A stretch of 17,295 nt of DNA from Candidatus Woesearchaeota archaeon (GCA_018221165.1 JAAOYD010000102.1:1-17295), one strand, 5' to 3'. Counted from the first letter of the stretch, positions 5,155 to 12,933 are shown. A program made the numbers and translations. The notes: generated by a model not told the origin, from the letters alone.

Positions 5155-7842
5155 CTACTTTAGGAGAATTGCGGGCTTGCCGGGCATGGCTTGCTTCGCT
5201 TTGGGCTCCTTCGAATCTTCAGCGGCAACGACCTCAATACTGCAGCCAAATCGCTCTCCTAATTCAGCGGTGAAAGATGCGTAGAGCTTCAACTCGTCCT
5301 TCTTGCTCATGAGGTACTCAGGTAGCTTCGAGCGGTCCTTGAGCATAGCCGGCACGAGCTTCATCACTACTTGGCCCTGCTTCTTCAAATCAGTCGCCAT
5401 AATCGCGCCGATAATCTCCTTCGGGTCAGCTGTCTGCTCCAATTGAGCTTTCATCACCAAAACAAAGTCGTATTTCCATGCTTCAGGCATGAACAATGTG
5501 ATGTTCTTAGGATTCTCAATCTTCGCCAGCTCCAACACTGTACGGATGTCACTCGAAACGTCCTCGATGGCTTCGTAGGCGGCTTCGGCGGCGTGGTCGA
5601 TCTTGCTGTCGTGATACTTCGGCCAGTCAGAGACACTCACAAACGTGTCATGGCCGAGCTTCTCCCACAATTCTTCGCAGAGGTGCGGCGCGACCGGACT
5701 GAGTAACTTGACAAGCGCTTCCATCGCGTCATCCCATAAGGATTTGTGCACGCCACCTTCCTTGTACTTCTGTAACACGCCTGTCAGTTCCATCAGGTGC
5801 TGGATGGCCATGCTGTAGCGGAAGCTGTCGAGCTCTGCCGTGATGTTCTTGATTGCGCTGTGGAGTTTACTTTCGACATAGGTGTCGTGTTTGGTTGGTC
5901 CGTCGCTGTATGTGATATCCTCAACAAGCGCTGCAACACGCTGTAAGAATCTGTGGCTAGCTTCAACACCCTGATCGCTCCATTCAAGTTCCTTCTCAGG
6001 AAGCGCAGCAAACAGAATGAACAGTCTCGCGGTATCCGGACCGAACTTATCGATAATCTCTCCCGGATCCACGGTGTTGCCGATGCTCTTACTCATCTTC
6101 GCGCCGTCTTTCGTCACCATACCTAACGTAAGCAGACGCGTAAAGGGCTCATCTACATCCACGAGCTTCATGTCGCGGAGCACTTTGGTGAAGAAGCGCG
6201 CGTAGAGGAGATGCATGACTGCGTGTTCGATGCCGCCGATGTATTGGTCGACTGGCATGAACTTGTCGGCAATCTTCTTGCCGAATGCTTCTTTGTCGTT
6301 CTGCGGGTCGCAGAAACGGAGGAAGTACCATGAGGAATCCACGAAGGTGTCCATGGTGTCAGTTTCTCGTGTTGCCTTTCCTTTACACTTCGGACAGGTC
6401 GTATTGACGAAGTCCTTGACTGTGGTAAGTGGATTGCCTCCTTTTTGGAAGTCCGCACCTTGAGGAAGTTCAACAGGAAGATTCTTTTCAGGAACCGCAC
6501 CGCATGTGTCGCAATAGATAATTGGAATCGGCGTGCCCCAGTAGCGTTGTCGAGAAATCAACCAGTCGCGAAGCTTGTAGTTGATGGTTCGCTTCCCTGC
6601 TTTGAGTTTCACGAGTTTGTCAGTGATGCCTTTCATCGCATCACGATTGGGCGTGCTATCAAACTCAGCGCTATTTACCATCTTGCCGTCTTCGACATAG
6701 GCGCGCGCCATCTTCTCAGCGTTCAAGTCGTAGGCGTCAGGAGAGATGACAAGCTTGATAGGCAGTTTGTATTTCTTGGCGAACTCGAAGTCGCGCTGGT
6801 CGTGTGCCGGAACGGCCATGACCATGCCGGTGCCGTATTCATACAAAGCATAGTCAGCGACCCAAAGCGGGAACTCCTCGCCAGTCAATGGATTAATGGC
6901 GTTGCGTCCCAGGTAGACGCCGTTCTTCGGCTTGCCTTCTGCGGTACGTTCGATAATGGTTTGCTGCTTGACTTTCTTGATGAAGTCTTTGACCTCTTTC
7001 TTCTTAGAATCATCTTGTCCTTCGAGCAATGTATCAATGATTGGATGCTCTGCAGCGATAACAAGATAGGTAATACCATAGCAAGTGTCTGGTCGAGTTG
7101 TGAAGGTTTCTAATTCCAAGTCCATATCTTTGACTTTAAATTGTATGAGTGTTCCTTCTGAGCGCCCAATCCAGTTCTTCTGCATTGTCTTGACACGTTC
7201 TGGCCAGTGGTCGAGCTTGTCGATATCTGTCAATAACTCATCTGCGTAATCGGTAATCTTCAAGAACCATTGCTCAAGATCTCGTTGCTCAACTTCTGTA
7301 TCACCATGGCGCCAGCATTTACCATCCTCAACTTGTTCATTGGCTAACACAGTATTACATTCCGGGCACCAGTTGACAAAGCCGCCTTTCTTGTACGCCA
7401 GTCCTTTCTCAAACATCTTGACGAAGAACCATTGATTCCACTTGTAGTAATCAGCATGGCTCGTTGCGAGTTCGCGACTCCAGTCGTAGCTCATGCCAAG
7501 CGTCTGCTGTTGCCGTTTGATTCCTTTGATATTCCCCTCAGTAACTTCATTTGGATCCCGACCTTCCTTAATAGCAGCATTCTCAGCAGGGAGTCCGAAG
7601 GAATCATACCCCATGGGGTATAGCACGTTGAATCCTTGCATTCTCTTGAAACGAGCACAGACATCACCTAAAGAGTAGTTCCGAACGTGACCCATGTGCA
7701 AGCCACTGGCCGAGGGATAGGGAAACATCTCTAAGATGTATCGAGAGTTCTTCTTCGTTTTAGTCGGATCGACAGTCTTGAAAGTCTTATCGTCCTTCCA
7801 TCGTTTCTGCCATTTTTCACCGATTTTCTTCAGGTTGAGCAT
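5155..7842 (-). CDS. leuS: Leucyl-tRNA synthetase, bacterial-type body with archaeal-like C-terminus
   Basis: This 895-residue class I synthetase charges tRNA-Leu with leucine in the cytoplasm. The catalytic core has HMGH (49-52) and KMSKS (582-586). A zinc-binding insertion CPEC (159-162) comes before the editing domain, as in bacterial LeuRS. The editing domain has TFTTRPDT (247-253) and GTGMVMAVPAHDQRD (337-351, with the conserved Asp). A second CPKC pair lies at 483-486. The C-terminal part after the anticodon-binding helices differs from bacterial LeuRS: it has an ENPKNITLFMPEAWK segment and ends KAKQAMPGKPAILLK, a pattern known to me from archaeal LeuRS. The ATG at 7842 lies 26 bp inside the upstream gene, with AAAGGG nearby as a weak ribosome binding site. 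The function is certain; the chimeric history is inferred. Confidence 0.97.
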   Translation of the reverse strand: MLNLKKIGEKWQKRWKDDKTFKTVDPTKTKKNSRYILEMFPYPSASGLHMGHVRNYSLGDVCARFKRMQGFNVLYPMGYDSFGLPAENAAIKEGRDPNEVTEGNIKGIKRQQQTLGMSYDWSRELATSHADYYKWNQWFFVKMFEKGLAYKKGGFVNWCPECNTVLANEQVEDGKCWRHGDTEVEQRDLEQWFLKITDYADELLTDIDKLDHWPERVKTMQKNWIGRSEGTLIQFKVKDMDLELETFTTRPDTCYGITYLVIAAEHPIIDTLLEGQDDSKKKEVKDFIKKVKQQTIIERTAEGKPKNGVYLGRNAINPLTGEEFPLWVADYALYEYGTGMVMAVPAHDQRDFEFAKKYKLPIKLVISPDAYDLNAEKMARAYVEDGKMVNSAEFDSTPNRDAMKGITDKLVKLKAGKRTINYKLRDWLISRQRYWGTPIPIIYCDTCGAVPEKNLPVELPQGADFQKGGNPLTTVKDFVNTTCPKCKGKATRETDTMDTFVDSSWYFLRFCDPQNDKEAFGKKIADKFMPVDQYIGGIEHAVMHLLYARFFTKVLRDMKLVDVDEPFTRLLTLGMVTKDGAKMSKSIGNTVDPGEIIDKFGPDTARLFILFAALPEKELEWSDQGVEASHRFLQRVAALVEDITYSDGPTKHDTYVESKLHSAIKNITAELDSFRYSMAIQHLMELTGVLQKYKEGGVHKSLWDDAMEALVKLLSPVAPHLCEELWEKLGHDTFVSVSDWPKYHDSKIDHAAEAAYEAIEDVSSDIRTVLELAKIENPKNITLFMPEAWKYDFVLVMKAQLEQTADPKEIIGAIMATDLKKQGQVVMKLVPAMLKDRSKLPEYLMSKKDELKLYASFTAELGERFGCSIEVVAAEDSKEPKAKQAMPGKPAILLK

Positions 7843-8857
7843 GTCCCTTTCGGAGCTGAATTTCTTTTAAATGCTTTATGGTCTTTTTCGTAGAGAAATC
7901 GGCAATCATCGACGAGAAAGGTCGTTCCTTTCGAGTGAGAGGGATTGTAATGAGTGGACGTAATTTCAGAAGATTTTCCTTTCGCGAGAAGCGGATTTGC
8001 ATTCGAACCTTTGTCAAACCTTTCTTTGTCCTGTACGTTCCAAGATTATACGTTGTAAAGGCAATGCCAATGTTCCGAAGCATACGACATTCATCTTCGA
8101 ACAATTTTCTGACTGGAAGCGATTCGTCAAAGGAACGACGCCACATAATCTCTCGTCTGTAGATTTCTGGCGCATAACGGACGTGACCTTCATCCGCTAT
8201 TGTCTGCTCAAGCCAGCCGAAGATGCAAACGGACTTGTTAATGAGAAAAGATGGAACAGGTGGATTATTGATTGATTTCATTCCCTTAAATCCGGTAACC
8301 AAGATGAGCACATCTCTGATGATTGATGGGAAGGCAAGGTATTGGTCCTTTTCTTTTATCCATTCACGTACGGTATTGTCATTGCCGCCAAAGACAAAAA
8401 GCGTATCTTTCTTGACCGAACGACGCAGTTCAGGTTCACTATTTGAGTAGTAAGCTCCATCACTAATCCAACCTTCATTACAGACTGCTGCGAGAAATCT
8501 TGCCCCTTCACGACATCGTAACTTGAAAGGGAGTTTTGGATTAACGACACCAGGACTCAGTCGATGTCCGATCCACATGATACGTTTCTCGATTTCTTTC
8601 AAAGAAAAATCTGATTCAGCGACGATGCTTGCTAGAAGAAGCAAGTAATCGATTCGTATCTTTGCTGAAGGAATTTCATTGTATGTCCTGATCGTTGGTC
8701 GAGAAATATTGGTTAACTTACTGGCACCATAGTAGGTTCTCGTAATCTTCATGAACACTGTCATGAACTGCTTCTTGAAAGAAGGTTTCAACAAGACGTG
8801 ATTGTTCTTTGGCAAGTTCCACCAGTGGACGATTCCTTTTTCGAGTTCATTTTTCAT
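7817..8857 (-). CDS. HTH and degenerate LAGLIDADG-fold protein, unknown role
   Basis: This 346-residue protein starts at the ATG at 8857; an in-frame TTG at 8863 would add two residues. Residues about 44-60 (GASKLTNISRPTIRTYN) look like a helix-turn-helix. Two LAGLIDADG-like helices follow: FLAAVCNEG (121-129) and LEQTIADEG (216-224). Each keeps a Glu at the catalytic acidic position and the final Gly, and the second is preceded by the NNPPVPSFLINKS segment common in homing endonuclease domains. The C-terminal 100 residues are basic and could contact DNA or RNA. LAGLIDADG proteins may be homing endonucleases or domesticated regulators. This gene is not inside an intron or intein and is co-transcribed with leuS, overlapping it by 26 bp, which favours a domesticated role. 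The fold call is tentative. Confidence 0.6.
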   Translation of the reverse strand: MKNELEKGIVHWWNLPKNNHVLLKPSFKKQFMTVFMKITRTYYGASKLTNISRPTIRTYNEIPSAKIRIDYLLLLASIVAESDFSLKEIEKRIMWIGHRLSPGVVNPKLPFKLRCREGARFLAAVCNEGWISDGAYYSNSEPELRRSVKKDTLFVFGGNDNTVREWIKEKDQYLAFPSIIRDVLILVTGFKGMKSINNPPVPSFLINKSVCIFGWLEQTIADEGHVRYAPEIYRREIMWRRSFDESLPVRKLFEDECRMLRNIGIAFTTYNLGTYRTKKGLTKVRMQIRFSRKENLLKLRPLITIPLTRKERPFSSMIADFSTKKTIKHLKEIQLRKGHAQPEENR

Positions 8858-8873
8858 TTTCAAGCACGAATCT

Positions 8874-8917
8874 TGCCGAAACTATGTAAATGATTTTCCG
8901 GCAGAGTCGAAAATCAT
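8874..8917 (-). promoter_or_regulatory. Leader with two mutually exclusive hairpins
   Basis: In the minus-strand leader of the HTH-LAGLIDADG/leuS operon, hairpin 1 (8890-8917) has perfect 9-bp arms ATGATTTTC/GAAAATCAT with a 10-base loop. Hairpin 2 (8874-8903) pairs TGCCGGAAA with TTTCGGCA, with one bulged G. The two share bases 8895-8898 and 8890-8903 in part, so both cannot form together. This is an attenuator- or riboswitch-like arrangement, but no known class is recognised. Hairpin 1 alone could also be a DNA operator. Confidence 0.35.
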
Positions 8918-8969
8918 AATTTGATTGTTGAGGCACTGAGTGATTGAAAAGAAAGAACGAGAAAAAGTG

Positions 8970-8978
8970 TTAAATAGC
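8970..8978 (-). promoter_or_regulatory. Candidate TATA box of the HTH-LAGLIDADG/leuS operon
   Basis: The minus-strand CTATTTAAC predicts a start near 8948 and a leader of about 90 bases that contains the hairpins. The rest of the 182-base gap up to rpoN shows no ORF. Confidence 0.4.
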
Positions 8979-9045
8979 TTGTGTGAGGTTGACCAGTGCA
9001 TCTGCAGCACTAAATCTAAGACTACGAGTAAAATAGAGAGAAATC

Positions 9046-9243
9046 TCAGCTCTTCTTGAATGCTGCAGCGACATCGATGAGATCGACGTGGCCGAGTAAA
9101 GTTGCACGGCAGCAGAAGCGCTTGAGACCAAGAGCGTCCATAACTTTGCCCTTGTCCTCGCCTTTCTCAGTCTTCTCTGAGTAGTCTTTCCAGAGTTGAG
9201 AGACAGGTTTGCCGCAACTCATGCAACGCATAGGAATAATCAT
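9046..9243 (-). CDS. rpoN: DNA-directed RNA polymerase subunit N (Rpb10 homolog)
   Basis: This 65-residue protein is the small zinc-binding subunit of archaeal RNA polymerase, matching eukaryotic Rpb10, and helps assemble the subunit D/L platform. It starts with the family signature MIIPMRCMSCGKP (C7, C10) and has the paired cysteines FCCR (C44, C45) that complete the zinc site. Length and sequence are typical. This gene is strong evidence that the window is archaeal. In many archaea rpoN sits in a ribosomal-protein cluster (rpl13, rps9); here it stands alone between the polyamine operon and the leuS operon, with its own TATA box. No ribosome binding site is visible, so the mRNA is probably leaderless. 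Confidence 0.97.
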   Translation of the reverse strand: MIIPMRCMSCGKPVSQLWKDYSEKTEKGEDKGKVMDALGLKRFCCRATLLGHVDLIDVAAAFKKS

Positions 9244-9265
9244 AGCCGGCGTGAACCGCGGGGGG

Positions 9266-9274
9266 TTTATAAAG
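9266..9274 (-). promoter_or_regulatory. TATA box of rpoN
   Basis: The minus-strand CTTTATAAA is centred 27 bases before the rpoN ATG, which predicts a leaderless transcript. A C-run (9261-9265) separates it from the start. Confidence 0.65.
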
Positions 9275-9311
9275 ATAACTAAATGATTTGAATTACTTTC
9301 TATATTGAAAA

Positions 9312-10127
9312 TTATTCTTTTCTTGTGTGCAAGGCCATAATCTTATACGCCAGCTTCGCCAGTGCGAAAGCTTCCGCTCTGTAGTTCTCTTTGGGTGCGA
9401 ACTCGACGATGTCGGTGCCTATGACATTCTTTGTTGCGAAGACCTTCTCGAGGATTGATATCACACGGTCCCAACTGAACCCACCAGGTTCCGGCGTGCC
9501 GGTGTTTCGGATGAAAGCAGGATCAAAGACATCAACATCAATGGAGAGGTAGACTTTGTCCCCTAAGAATCCTAGAACCTTCTCGAGTTCCTTCTCATCA
9601 TACTCGTATGCCTTGATAATCTTGATATCCTTGTTCGCTTTCGCATCTTTTGCTTCGTCAACATCCTGCGAACGCACACCAATGACACCGACTTTATGTT
9701 TCCCAACAATTCTACGAGCAACACAGGCGTGGTTGTTCATCCCGCCGCGCGAATATCTGAAATCACTATGCGCATCAAGAATCAAAACAGAGAAATCATC
9801 ATGAATCTCTTCAAGACCTTTCACAATACCGATGGTGACTGCGTGATCGCCGCCGAGAGAGATGAGGAATTTGTCGTTCCCCACTCCCTTAACAGTTTCT
9901 TGTACTTTTTCCAGCGTTGTTACTTCTTCTAATTCCTCAATACCCTTGACAAACGGCTCAACATCGAACTGCTCGTCGTAATATTCCAAGTGTTCGGAAG
10001 CTTTGATAATCTCGGCAGGACCTTTCGAAGCACCACCGCCATAGGTTGGGTTGTCTTCGTAGGAAATTGGTAGAATAACAAACTCTGCATCCTTTGTATA
10101 CTCTTCAGGTAAACGCATCCAACTCAT
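9312..10127 (-). CDS. speB: Agmatinase-family ureohydrolase
   Basis: This 271-residue protein belongs to the arginase/agmatinase fold, which uses two manganese ions. The metal ligands are visible in order: GGDHAVT (H95), DAHSDFR (D118, H120, D122) and SIDVDVFDPAF (D197, D199), followed by GTPEPGG. The family hydrolyses a guanidino group to urea; agmatinase makes putrescine from agmatine. The substrate loop reads NNHACVARR rather than the usual SHGTPFRR of characterised agmatinases, so the true substrate may differ. The start overlaps the decarboxylase stop as ATGA, with AGAGGTGG as ribosome binding site. The operon with deoxyhypusine synthase suggests it acts on agmatine or on an agmatine-derived side chain in hypusine formation. 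Confidence 0.88.
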   Translation of the reverse strand: MSWMRLPEEYTKDAEFVILPISYEDNPTYGGGASKGPAEIIKASEHLEYYDEQFDVEPFVKGIEELEEVTTLEKVQETVKGVGNDKFLISLGGDHAVTIGIVKGLEEIHDDFSVLILDAHSDFRYSRGGMNNHACVARRIVGKHKVGVIGVRSQDVDEAKDAKANKDIKIIKAYEYDEKELEKVLGFLGDKVYLSIDVDVFDPAFIRNTGTPEPGGFSWDRVISILEKVFATKNVIGTDIVEFAPKENYRAEAFALAKLAYKIMALHTRKE

Positions 10128-11137
10128 TCTTCCACCTCTGTTGGAATTTTTGGCAAGGTACAGAAGTCACTCGAGAAACTATACGCGCCAGCATTCAAGA
10201 AAACTATTTCATCACCTTGTTTCACAGTATTCAAATACACTTTGTAACGAAAGATGTCAGCGGAGCAAGGAGTGTAACCTTTGATAGTGTAGGCAGTCCC
10301 TTTCTCACTCTCACCCTCAACCAGCAACTTGTGATGCACAACAAAAGTATCAATTGCGCAGTTATACACGCTCGCATCAACAACGATGTTATCATTGTAG
10401 ACGTTTTTCACTGTTGTTACTAGCTTCACAGCAGGGCCAGCAATGAATCGTCCAGGTTCAATAATCAACGTGATGTCGTTTTGCTTCACCCAGTCACGTA
10501 ACTTTTCAAACTCAGAAAAGATTCGCTCGTGAACTTTCGCTTCGAAGTTTTTGTACGCAATAGGAATGCCGCCACCAATATCCAAGATATCAATTGCTTT
10601 CAGCGTTTCAGCGTCGAGAATCTGCTCCAGCTCATACAGCAAGTTCCACTCGCTGATGTTCTGGCTCTTGCGATGAAAGTGCACACCAAGTTTCTCAATG
10701 TGTTCATTGTCTTTCAATTCAGCAACGAGCTTATTTACCGTCTCAGCTTTCATTCCGTACACAAAATACTTGCCTGTGTGAACAGAACGTTCTTTCAGCT
10801 TCATGCGAAGAAGTAAATCTATAGGTGAATCAATTGTGTCCAATATTGTCTTTAAGTCATTCTCGTTATCAACAACAAATTTCTTTACTCCTTTTTGTAT
10901 GAGTTCTTGTAGTTCTTTCTTATCTATTCCTTGCGGGAAAAACCATACCCTACTCTCATCCTTAATGCGTTCCACTTCAGCAGCGAAATGCAAGTTAAAC
11001 GTACAAGGTGTCAACTCTTCCATCAGAGAAGCAATTTCGTAGTTCGTCTTCGCACTAAAGGAAACTTCATCGCAATACTTTGCAACGGTTTCATACTGCG
11101 CCAGCATCTTTTGTTTACTCAATACGAACTTAGCCAT
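10124..11137 (-). CDS. Fold-III PLP-dependent amino acid decarboxylase (ornithine/lysine/arginine type)
   Basis: This 337-residue enzyme belongs to the alanine-racemase-fold (type III) decarboxylases such as ornithine, lysine and carboxynorspermidine decarboxylase. K30 in FSAKTN is the expected Schiff-base lysine. Other landmarks are GVHFHRKSQN (151-160), GGG (188-190, phosphate binding), EPGRF (227-231), a CSAD segment (291-294) at the position of the catalytic Cys/Asp region, and AGAYSFS with Y319. It is short for ornithine decarboxylase, and CSAD is one residue tighter than the usual CxxxD, so substrate choice is open. Next to an agmatinase, arginine is an attractive substrate, but ornithine, lysine or carboxynorspermidine remain possible. 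The start overlaps the deoxyhypusine synthase end by 8 bp, with GGAGGGG as ribosome binding site. Confidence 0.85.
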   Translation of the reverse strand: MAKFVLSKQKMLAQYETVAKYCDEVSFSAKTNYEIASLMEELTPCTFNLHFAAEVERIKDESRVWFFPQGIDKKELQELIQKGVKKFVVDNENDLKTILDTIDSPIDLLLRMKLKERSVHTGKYFVYGMKAETVNKLVAELKDNEHIEKLGVHFHRKSQNISEWNLLYELEQILDAETLKAIDILDIGGGIPIAYKNFEAKVHERIFSEFEKLRDWVKQNDITLIIEPGRFIAGPAVKLVTTVKNVYNDNIVVDASVYNCAIDTFVVHHKLLVEGESEKGTAYTIKGYTPCSADIFRYKVYLNTVKQGDEIVFLNAGAYSFSSDFCTLPKIPTEVEE

Positions 11138-12071
11138 CGAGCAACCCCTCCTCTTTCAACTCCTCCAAAGCAGCAATCATCGCAATAGGAAACGTAATCG
11201 TCACGTCACCGATAACAGTTGAGACATCGCTGTCGTCCTGCACCTTACCCCATGACTTCGCTTCGTTCGTTGTGGCGCCACTCATACTACCAGAAGTCGA
11301 ACGTGCGGTGGTCATGTAGACTGCATAGCGCGCACCGCCATTCAGTAAACAAGCCAAGATAGCATGATGCTTACTGATAGACCCGCCTAAAGCAATCACG
11401 CCTTTCGTATCGTCATGCGACGTGCAAAGGACTATCTTCTTGAAATCCTTGACAACATCAATAATGAAGTCATCGTGCTTCTGCTGATACATGAACAAAT
11501 GAAATCCTAAAGAGCCATCAGTGATACCTGGACAGAATACCGGAACGTCATGCTTCGCAGCTTGATACAAGATGCTGTTCTCATCGTCTAACTGCAAACC
11601 AATCTCTTTCAACAGCTCGCTCACTGTCAATCGCTGCTGCTTCGCATAGATCTTGTCCAGCATCGGCAGCAGTTTATCTTCAAGTTCGCAGTAGCTTTCG
11701 TTCGTCACAACAAGATTGCCTATCCTATTATCGCCACGTTCGTGCAATTCAACATCATCGCTTGAGAAACTACCAATCGCGAAGCGTTCGCCCATAGCTT
11801 TCATGATGTCTTCTTCGATTGCACCAGCTGTTGTCACAAGCACATCAGCCATTCCTAAGCGAACCAGCTGTGCGAAGAAGCCACGAAGCCCTGAAGTGAC
11901 CATGTTGCTGGTAAATGTCAGGAAAATCTTCGCTGAAGCTTTCTTCATCTTGACAATGGATTCTTTGGCTCGCGCCAGTTCGATACTTTGGTAACCAATC
12001 GCACCAAAGTCTTTCACCAAGTCCTTGACCGTGATGCCTTCTTTCCATGTGAAATCTTGTACAAATGCCAT
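11130..12071 (-). CDS. dys: Deoxyhypusine synthase
   Basis: This 313-residue NAD-dependent enzyme transfers a butylamine group from spermidine to a lysine of translation factor aIF5A, the first step of hypusine formation. Family features include FTSNMVTSGLRG (53-64, NAD site), TTAGAIEED (80-88), FCPGITDGSLG (179-189) and the catalytic lysine in ALGGSISKHH (K234). ARSTSGSMSGATTNEA (256-271) follows, near where the polyamine site is expected. The length is typical of archaeal enzymes. It is the first gene of an overlapping operon with a decarboxylase and an agmatinase-like protein. GAGGTT upstream is a modest ribosome binding site. A homospermidine-synthase-like activity is possible for some family members but less likely here. 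Confidence 0.93.
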   Translation of the reverse strand: MAFVQDFTWKEGITVKDLVKDFGAIGYQSIELARAKESIVKMKKASAKIFLTFTSNMVTSGLRGFFAQLVRLGMADVLVTTAGAIEEDIMKAMGERFAIGSFSSDDVELHERGDNRIGNLVVTNESYCELEDKLLPMLDKIYAKQQRLTVSELLKEIGLQLDDENSILYQAAKHDVPVFCPGITDGSLGFHLFMYQQKHDDFIIDVVKDFKKIVLCTSHDDTKGVIALGGSISKHHAILACLLNGGARYAVYMTTARSTSGSMSGATTNEAKSWGKVQDDSDVSTVIGDVTITFPIAMIAALEELKEEGLLDG

Positions 12072-12207
12072 GTTAGTAACCTCAATAATCGTAAAATGGG
12101 TAAAAAATTACTATCTAAATGCCAATGAGAAAAAAGAGTACTCTAACTACCAGATGCTCTGACAGTGTTGAACATGGTTCTGTTCATACGGCTCAGAAGC
12201 GCTGTTT

Positions 12208-12219
12208 TGTTTATAAAGG
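12208..12219 (-). promoter_or_regulatory. Candidate distal promoter of the hypusine operon
   Basis: The minus-strand ACCTTTATAAAC is a good TATA box, but it would give a leader of over 100 bases. A weaker CATTTAGATAG at about 12110-12120 is closer to the ATG at 12071. A perfect 10-bp palindrome AGAGTACTCT lies between them at 12135-12144, followed on the minus strand by six T. The gap 12072-12207 shows no ORF or recognisable RNA gene. Confidence 0.35.
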
Positions 12220-12225
12220 TATAGT

Positions 12226-12258
12226 AAAAAATGTTTAGAAAAGCTGTTGGGGACAGCT
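12226..12258 (-). terminator. Hairpin terminator of the secreted beta-rich protein gene
   Basis: Two bases past the stop codon, the minus strand forms a 6-bp perfect stem AGCTGT/ACAGCT with loop CCCCA (12242-12258). T-rich sequence follows, including six T at 12226-12231. Confidence 0.65.
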
Positions 12259-12260
12259 CG

Positions 12261-12896
12261 TTAGCGTAATTTCACTTCCAGCCCAGCTACCGGCGCGCAG
12301 TCCATCTTGCTCGGTGTACCGAAGCAGCGTGCTTGGCCGTAGACACTGACGAGCGAACTCAGCTCCTTCTTAATCTTGAGTTCCGCATACACCGTGCCTG
12401 GATCGACGTTGTAATCGGCGAGGACGCTGCCGCTCCAACCCTTGCCCATCTGCTGTTCAGAGTAGAGGTCGAGCTGTGCGCCGTAGCCTGCTGTATCGAC
12501 CGGAAAGGCCTTGAGCAGGGTGAAGCTCCCCTTGCCAAGCTTCGGCATGTAGGTAACACCAGCTCGCACCGTGCCTTTCATGCCAGTACCGCCGTTGTAT
12601 TCAGCAGCAACACCGAAGCCCTTGCCCAGCGCTTTCGTGAGGCGCACTTCACTGTAGAAGCTCTCCAAGTCAAGCGGATTCTCAGTAGTCGCGTCAACGT
12701 CAGCGAAGCCGTAGAGGCTCAAATCGAGCGGCAGCTGCGTGCCACCTTCCACACGGACAGTGGCTGCTTCGCTCTTCGCGTTGTAGGACGGCTGGATGGT
12801 CGCCCAACCGTCACCTGCTAGAGCAGGAACTGTTGAAAGTAGCATACCGAGTCCAGCTATGGTTGCTTTCACTTTTCTTGCAATTGTTTGTTTCAT
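12261..12896 (-). CDS. Secreted beta-rich protein resembling an outer-membrane barrel
   Basis: This 211-residue protein has a clear signal peptide: positive N-region, hydrophobic core ATIAGLGMLL, and likely cleavage after VPALA (27). The mature part is a series of about ten to twelve short amphipathic beta-strands with alternating residues, linked by GKG, DPG and GGTG turns, as in small bacterial outer-membrane barrels. Two late cysteines (C191, C200) may form a disulfide. The start is supported by a strong GGGGTGA ribosome binding site. It is divergent from a TrmB-family regulator across a short shared promoter region, so that regulator may control it. No family is recognised. An archaeon is not expected to have a bacterial outer membrane, so the barrel idea is only structural inference. 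Confidence 0.75.
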   Translation of the reverse strand: MKQTIARKVKATIAGLGMLLSTVPALAGDGWATIQPSYNAKSEAATVRVEGGTQLPLDLSLYGFADVDATTENPLDLESFYSEVRLTKALGKGFGVAAEYNGGTGMKGTVRAGVTYMPKLGKGSFTLLKAFPVDTAGYGAQLDLYSEQQMGKGWSGSVLADYNVDPGTVYAELKIKKELSSLVSVYGQARCFGTPSKMDCAPVAGLEVKLR

Positions 12897-12933
12897 GGAA
12901 TCACCCCTTTATGTTACTACTCTAAGATGAATA

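Noticed and set aside
6445..7113. Plus-strand ORF of 222 codons opposite leuS
   Set aside because: It lies wholly antisense to a well-supported synthetase gene, has no recognisable domain, and its composition follows from the complementary codons.
12072..12207. Possible small RNA gene before the deoxyhypusine synthase operon
   Set aside because: Some CTGA- and ATGA-like boxes occur, but not a proper C/D pair or a cloverleaf; treated as plain upstream sequence.
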